Shown here piece after piece: positions 22,088 through 26,048 of a stretch of 26,048 bases of DNA (positions are counted from its first letter, which is position 1; every line of letters begins with the position of its first letter). A program made the translations under genes and the position numbers. Location: the NCBI GenBank assembly GCA_026418655.1, contig JAOAAW010000043.1, positions 1 to 26,048 on the forward strand, written 5' to 3'. The notes below the pieces were generated by a model. The model was not told where the DNA came from, did not search any database, and worked only from the letters and a program-made list of their open reading frames with translations. The stretch comes from a bacterium (GTDB taxonomy: Bacteria > Ratteibacteria > UBA8468 > B48-G9 > DTJG01).

Positions 22088-24670
22088 TCAATGCAATCGC
22101 AAAATAAAGGTTTTTATTTCAAACGCTCCGATATCAAACCTGAATAATTTCTTCTTCAAATTCTGGACATCTTTAAAAGGTCTCTCCAACAGGTCTGTTT
22201 CCTGTATCCTGCTGACTGGAAAGTCAGTTTTTATAGTACAGGTTGCCTGTTTTCCGGTTGTCTCATAAATTCTTATGGCAATAGCCCTGCCATTTTCCAC
22301 TGGTCTTATCATTGACGCTATCACATTATCTGGCTGGATTTCAAGGAAGGATTGTTCCATCAGGAATAATTTCTTCAAATATCCAATCTTAAATGCGAGT
22401 AATGGTCTGTTGAACTCTATCCCCAACCTCGGCATATTTAACTTTTGCCAGTTTCCATTATGGGGAACCAAACCATAATTGAAAGTGTATGTTTTTCCTA
22501 TTTCCTTACCTCCTTCTAAATTTCCGGGAATATCTTCTCTTGGCCAGATACTTCTGGTTATTGCCAGAGACATGACGTTATTCACCACTGATTGGCCAAC
22601 TATTCCACAATTTAAGATACCAAGGCCAAGGTTCTTACCAGAGTAGTCCAGCCAGTTTTGAACTGGAAATTCTCCTTCAGGTTGTTTTACTGCACCAAAA
22701 GGAATTTCCCTTGTGATAACGCCATTTTTAATGTTAGTCGGAAAATGAATACGATATCTGACACATTCTTCGTTGTTCAAAAGAGTGGTTTTCACCTCAA
22801 TCCAGGGTATTTTATTAAAAATTCTGACCTCTACTGTTCGCTTGCCTGTTCCAAATTTAGCCCTTGATATTATTTGAGCAAAAACCGGACCTGGAATGAT
22901 GTCTGCTTTGTCCATAGAAGGCATCTGGTGATAATGGGAAAAATCTGCAGTTTCTGGTGTCGGGAAAGGGAATTTCCTGTTAAATGCTACAGTTTCTCCG
23001 CCCTCGCATTCTTCATTATACTGCCAGGGGTCTCCTTCATCAATTTCTCTGGTAATTACACCTGCCAGGGGTTTATTCTGGTTCACCAATTCCTTTCTTT
23101 GTTTGTTCTTGATACTTGTGAAGACACCCTTTTTAATATCAAAGCAACAGGAGAAAAACTCATTTTCAGCTGAAACCATCTCCACCAGGCCTAATCCATC
23201 ATAAGTGCCACGGCTCCATACCAGACTTTCACAGGGAATCCTTTGGCCGATAATACGAGAACTCGGAGAAGAAGACTTATTTAAGCAAATCCTGTAGATC
23301 CGATAACCTAAACCAGGCATATCTTCAGCGATAAAAGCAATCCTAACCATTTTCAAGCTGCCATCTGCAAACCTTTCAGTACATACTTCCTGATACACCA
23401 CTGGTTTTCCCTGGTGGTCAACAACAGAAAACTCAAAAACATTGTTCTGACTGAAAGAGATATCAATCTCCACAAAACCGGTTCGTTTCCATGCCAAAGT
23501 ATTTATCACCAACACTCCAATTTCTTCTACAGTAAACGCAGGTTGTTTTTGGTCAGCAAGAACTTCTTCACTCATTAGTTTTTGAGCAAAATTTTGTAGT
23601 GTCTGGGTTTTACACTCTTTCAAAATTTCTTCTGCACATTTATAATCCTGCATGGCTTCTTCATAAACTTCATCCACATGGCTTCCACAGATGATATCAT
23701 GGAACTGATTGAATATTACTTTTTCCCAGGCAATCTCAGGTATGTTTTGTGCTGTCCCAAATTTTATTGCCACCATAGAATTCAAGGCTTCCAATTGGTA
23801 CAGGCCATTTTCCAGTTCTCGATTTTTCAGTTTTAGACCGATGCGGGAACTGTAACAGCCCTGAAAGACAGGATTAAAGTCCTGGGAAATTACCGGCAGT
23901 TTCTGCTGAATCTGATAGACCATATTTGTATATTCTTGCAGGGTTATAAAGCGTAATTGTTTATCCATATTGCGCTTATTCCATTCCTGAACCAGCAAGG
24001 GTAAATCCCGGGATGGTGCACTGAAATCATAACCACTCATTAGCAAAAGCAATCCAGTTTGTGAGAACTTTGTTAATTGTTTTGTAACTTTTTCCACCAT
24101 AGAAGAAAACTCATGATAATTTCCTGGCACAGGCCATAGATTACACCCGGTTAAAGGCAACCATATTCCAAGTATTTTTGTGCCATCCAATCCCTCCCAC
24201 ATGAATTCTGAAACCATCTTTTTTCCTGTCATACCCCTGCCAAAGATATAGGATATCATGCCTGATTTTGCCATAATCTGTGGCATCTGGGGATGGCTAC
24301 CAAAAACATCTACCAGATAACCGGTTTTTACTTCTACGCCAAACTCTTTTTCAAAAAACTCCTTGCCCATTTTGATCTGTCGTATTAGTCCTTCTCCAGA
24401 AGGAATATTAACATCAGGGCAAACATACATACCTGTAAGTTCAATTCTTCCTTTTTTCACAAATTCTTTAAGAAAAGGAGCCTGTTCAGGATATCGTTGA
24501 AGAAAAGTTTTTATCAGGTATGCCTGTTCCAGAAGGAAACAATAATCAGGATATTCCCTCAATAATTTAAGCACTTCCAGAATATGCCTGTGACAGATTT
24601 GAAGATATTCCTCTCTGGTTTTTAGCCATGCTGCATCATAATGAAAATGCGGAACGATATAGATTTTCAC
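22088..24670 (-). CDS. GH38 alpha-mannosidase
   Basis: The protein is 860 residues, with no signal peptide, so probably cytoplasmic. The start VPHFHYDAAW holds the GH38 zinc ligands His10 and Asp12. The retaining nucleophile is Asp121 in GYLVDVFGSHPQMPQI. Further signatures are SGYDFSAP (212-219), LKNRELENGL (281-290) and NQFHDIICGSHVDEVYEEA (321-339, with His324 as a likely further zinc ligand). A central helical bundle is followed by beta-sandwich domains, typical of the 850-1000-residue GH38 enzymes. The reaction is release of alpha-linked mannose from mannosides or N-glycan fragments. The start codon is GTG with no strong ribosome site, and lies four bases after the upstream GH123-like stop, so re-initiation is likely. 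Linkage specificity cannot be read. Confidence 0.93.
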   Translation of the reverse strand: MKIYIVPHFHYDAAWLKTREEYLQICHRHILEVLKLLREYPDYCFLLEQAYLIKTFLQRYPEQAPFLKEFVKKGRIELTGMYVCPDVNIPSGEGLIRQIKMGKEFFEKEFGVEVKTGYLVDVFGSHPQMPQIMAKSGMISYIFGRGMTGKKMVSEFMWEGLDGTKILGIWLPLTGCNLWPVPGNYHEFSSMVEKVTKQLTKFSQTGLLLLMSGYDFSAPSRDLPLLVQEWNKRNMDKQLRFITLQEYTNMVYQIQQKLPVISQDFNPVFQGCYSSRIGLKLKNRELENGLYQLEALNSMVAIKFGTAQNIPEIAWEKVIFNQFHDIICGSHVDEVYEEAMQDYKCAEEILKECKTQTLQNFAQKLMSEEVLADQKQPAFTVEEIGVLVINTLAWKRTGFVEIDISFSQNNVFEFSVVDHQGKPVVYQEVCTERFADGSLKMVRIAFIAEDMPGLGYRIYRICLNKSSSPSSRIIGQRIPCESLVWSRGTYDGLGLVEMVSAENEFFSCCFDIKKGVFTSIKNKQRKELVNQNKPLAGVITREIDEGDPWQYNEECEGGETVAFNRKFPFPTPETADFSHYHQMPSMDKADIIPGPVFAQIISRAKFGTGKRTVEVRIFNKIPWIEVKTTLLNNEECVRYRIHFPTNIKNGVITREIPFGAVKQPEGEFPVQNWLDYSGKNLGLGILNCGIVGQSVVNNVMSLAITRSIWPREDIPGNLEGGKEIGKTYTFNYGLVPHNGNWQKLNMPRLGIEFNRPLLAFKIGYLKKLFLMEQSFLEIQPDNVIASMIRPVENGRAIAIRIYETTGKQATCTIKTDFPVSRIQETDLLERPFKDVQNLKKKLFRFDIGAFEIKTFILRLH

Positions 24671-24674
24671 AGGT

Positions 24675-26048
24675 TCATCTCAATTTCAGGATATGCTCAA
24701 TCACATTGTTCCGGATTTCATCTAAATTGCCGTATTTCGCATCAATGCTTTTCAGATACTTTTCAGCGGCTGTAACTTCTTTTTGTTTCTTGCCTGATTT
24801 TTTTGCCTGTGCTACCAGTTTCTCAAGAGTGGTGATATACCTGACATCATCAACTGCTTCCCTAAACCCTTCCCATTGAATAGTATCAATAATTCCATCT
24901 GTTGTCAGGTACACCATATTGTAAATGCCGTCTCCGGCTGCACCCGTCGTTGTAGATGCAGCTTCAACCCAGCCATTTTCCTTGCCATAAAGATATTCTG
25001 TAACTCCATCATATCCAGCTTTCCAGACCAGCAGGCCGTGGTTTCTTCGGTTGACCTCAAAATCTTCCACACCACCAGATGGGGTCCAGGTCGCCCAGAT
25101 TTTCTCACCAGCAGCATGCCATCTGTCTGCTTCTTTTTTTGTGACGCCGTTTTCGCACACAAAGACATCATGTTTTCCACCCGCAATCTCAAAGGTCCTG
25201 CCAATGTGATTGGCTGTCATGGATTTTGCACCAATCTGTCGAACCAGTTCATATACTGGCAGCCATGCTTCTAATTCCTTGCCATCGCGTTCATCTGCCA
25301 TATAAAACCAGATTTCCTTATAGCCATATGAATTTGCAAGTTCTCTGTATTTCTGATAGCCCTCAATAAATCTTTTTTTCTTTTCTTCAGTAATGTCTAT
25401 TCTGGTAAGACCCTTATGAGATGCACCTGCTAACTCCCTATATATAAGTGGATGTTCAGCCAGAAGTAATATTTCGGTTGGAACCCTGATTTCCTGCCGT
25501 ATCTTCAGGGTCTTTTCCCACAATGTAAATTCATCTACGTCTCTGAGATTCAGGTGAGACATCAATACAGTAATACCATGTTCAATCTGGTTTTTTACCA
25601 TATTCCTGTACCTTTTTTCAATACTATTGGCGCCCTCATGCACCCAGACACTTGTTTGATAATAGGGTGCAGAAAGCTTGAATGGCAGGACTGACAGAAT
25701 AAGATTAAGTTCTTTCAGGGTTGAACCATCTGAAATCAGGTTTATTTTCCCCTGATATTGTCCGGGTTTTGCCTCCTCTGGAACCTTAACAGTTATCCAG
25801 AACTGCTTATTTGTGCTGGCCTGTATATCCACTGGAAGTAGAGTTCCACTATCATTGGATACCCAGAAAGGTGTCTGGGTTTTTCGGTCAGGATAATCCT
25901 GCCACCCGGGTTCTCCATAGGCAAGATATTTTGGACCTTCAGGTGTATTAAATCTAATTCTGCTTATCTTTTTTTCTTCATCAACCTGGACCAAATTTTC
26001 GTCATTTAAGAGAAGTTCTGGCATCAGAATGCGACCTCTACCAGGTTC
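24675..26048 (-). CDS. GH123/DUF4091-like glycoside hydrolase, 5' end outside window
   Basis: The frame stays open to the window edge, so the ATG at 26024 need not be the start and the N-terminus is missing. The visible 457 residues contain the C-terminal part of a beta-sandwich domain (FWITVKVPEEAKPGQYQGKI, then LNLILSVLPFKL). A TIM-barrel region follows, with EIWFYMADERDG (237-248 counted from that ATG). Its Asp244-Glu245 pair is the D-E motif by which GH123 N-acetyl-beta-galactosaminidases perform substrate-assisted catalysis. The tail IIDTIQWEGFREAVDDVRYITTLEKL is the DUF4091/GH123 C-terminal signature. The likely action is removal of HexNAc from a glycan, but many DUF4091 proteins are untested. 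It is the first visible gene of the run with GH38, PHP and URO-D. Whether it has a signal peptide cannot be seen. Confidence 0.75.
   Translation of the reverse strand, partial: EPGRGRILMPELLLNDENLVQVDEEKKISRIRFNTPEGPKYLAYGEPGWQDYPDRKTQTPFWVSNDSGTLLPVDIQASTNKQFWITVKVPEEAKPGQYQGKINLISDGSTLKELNLILSVLPFKLSAPYYQTSVWVHEGANSIEKRYRNMVKNQIEHGITVLMSHLNLRDVDEFTLWEKTLKIRQEIRVPTEILLLAEHPLIYRELAGASHKGLTRIDITEEKKKRFIEGYQKYRELANSYGYKEIWFYMADERDGKELEAWLPVYELVRQIGAKSMTANHIGRTFEIAGGKHDVFVCENGVTKKEADRWHAAGEKIWATWTPSGGVEDFEVNRRNHGLLVWKAGYDGVTEYLYGKENGWVEAASTTTGAAGDGIYNMVYLTTDGIIDTIQWEGFREAVDDVRYITTLEKLVAQAKKSGKKQKEVTAAEKYLKSIDAKYGNLDEIRNNVIEHILKLR

Noticed and set aside
1..26048. CRISPR arrays, tRNA or rRNA genes, insertion sequences, attachment sites
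   Set aside because: Reading through the window showed no regular spaced repeats, no cloverleaf-like segments in the short spacers, and no transposase or integrase; nearly all sequence is coding.

Overview
The window is AT-rich bacterial DNA, densely packed with genes for breaking down complex carbohydrates. I see no RNA genes, insertion sequences, phage genes or CRISPR array. The gene families are DUF4838, a GH42-like secreted protein, a GH123/DUF4091-like protein, GH38, sialate O-acetylesterase, a URO-D-type methyltransferase, Dabb and an archaeal-type Thi4. Together they recall uncultured glycan-degrading lineages of the PVC group and its neighbours (Lentisphaerota, Kiritimatiellota, Omnitrophota and similar). 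This placement is inferred from gene content; no ribosomal or other marker gene is present.

Layout. (1) Positions 1-1575, + strand: the 3' end of a probable C45-family (AAT-like) acyltransferase/hydrolase, tightly coupled to a DUF1646 membrane transporter. (2) Positions 17320 down to 1658, - strand: a ten-gene run of about 15.7 kb with gaps of 0-21 bases or 1-4 base overlaps. In transcription order it encodes a secreted DUF4838 protein, a His-type (sulfide-dependent) Thi4, a secreted GH42-like protein, a sialate O-acetylesterase-like SGNH esterase, a Dabb protein, a GH65/GH15-like (alpha/alpha)6 glycosidase, a beta-propeller, an amidohydrolase, a membrane-anchored alpha/beta hydrolase and a second DUF4838 protein. 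(3) Positions 17327-17524: a divergent control region with two near-perfect palindromes. (4) Positions 17525-18800, + strand: a metallo-beta-lactamase-fold hydrolase with two credible start sites, and a glycine-zipper lipoprotein. (5) Positions 26048 down to 18821, - strand: a second operon-like run of a GH123/DUF4091-like protein (5' end outside the window), a GH38 alpha-mannosidase, a multidomain PHP protein and a URO-D-family protein.

How the genes may work together (inference). The two DUF4838 proteins and the GH42-like protein carry signal peptides and would act outside the cytoplasm. The GH38, GH65-like, acetylesterase, propeller and amidohydrolase proteins have no signal peptide and would finish degradation inside. 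Mannosidase, O-acetylesterase and GH20/GH123-type signatures suggest a heteroglycan with mannose, HexNAc or uronic acid and acetyl groups, but the substrate cannot be read from sequence. No SusC/SusD pair, sugar ABC transporter or regulator lies in the window. The most unusual items are the PHP domain fused between glycosidase-type accessory domains, Thi4 embedded in a glycan operon without a TPP riboswitch, and the dual-start metallo-hydrolase.
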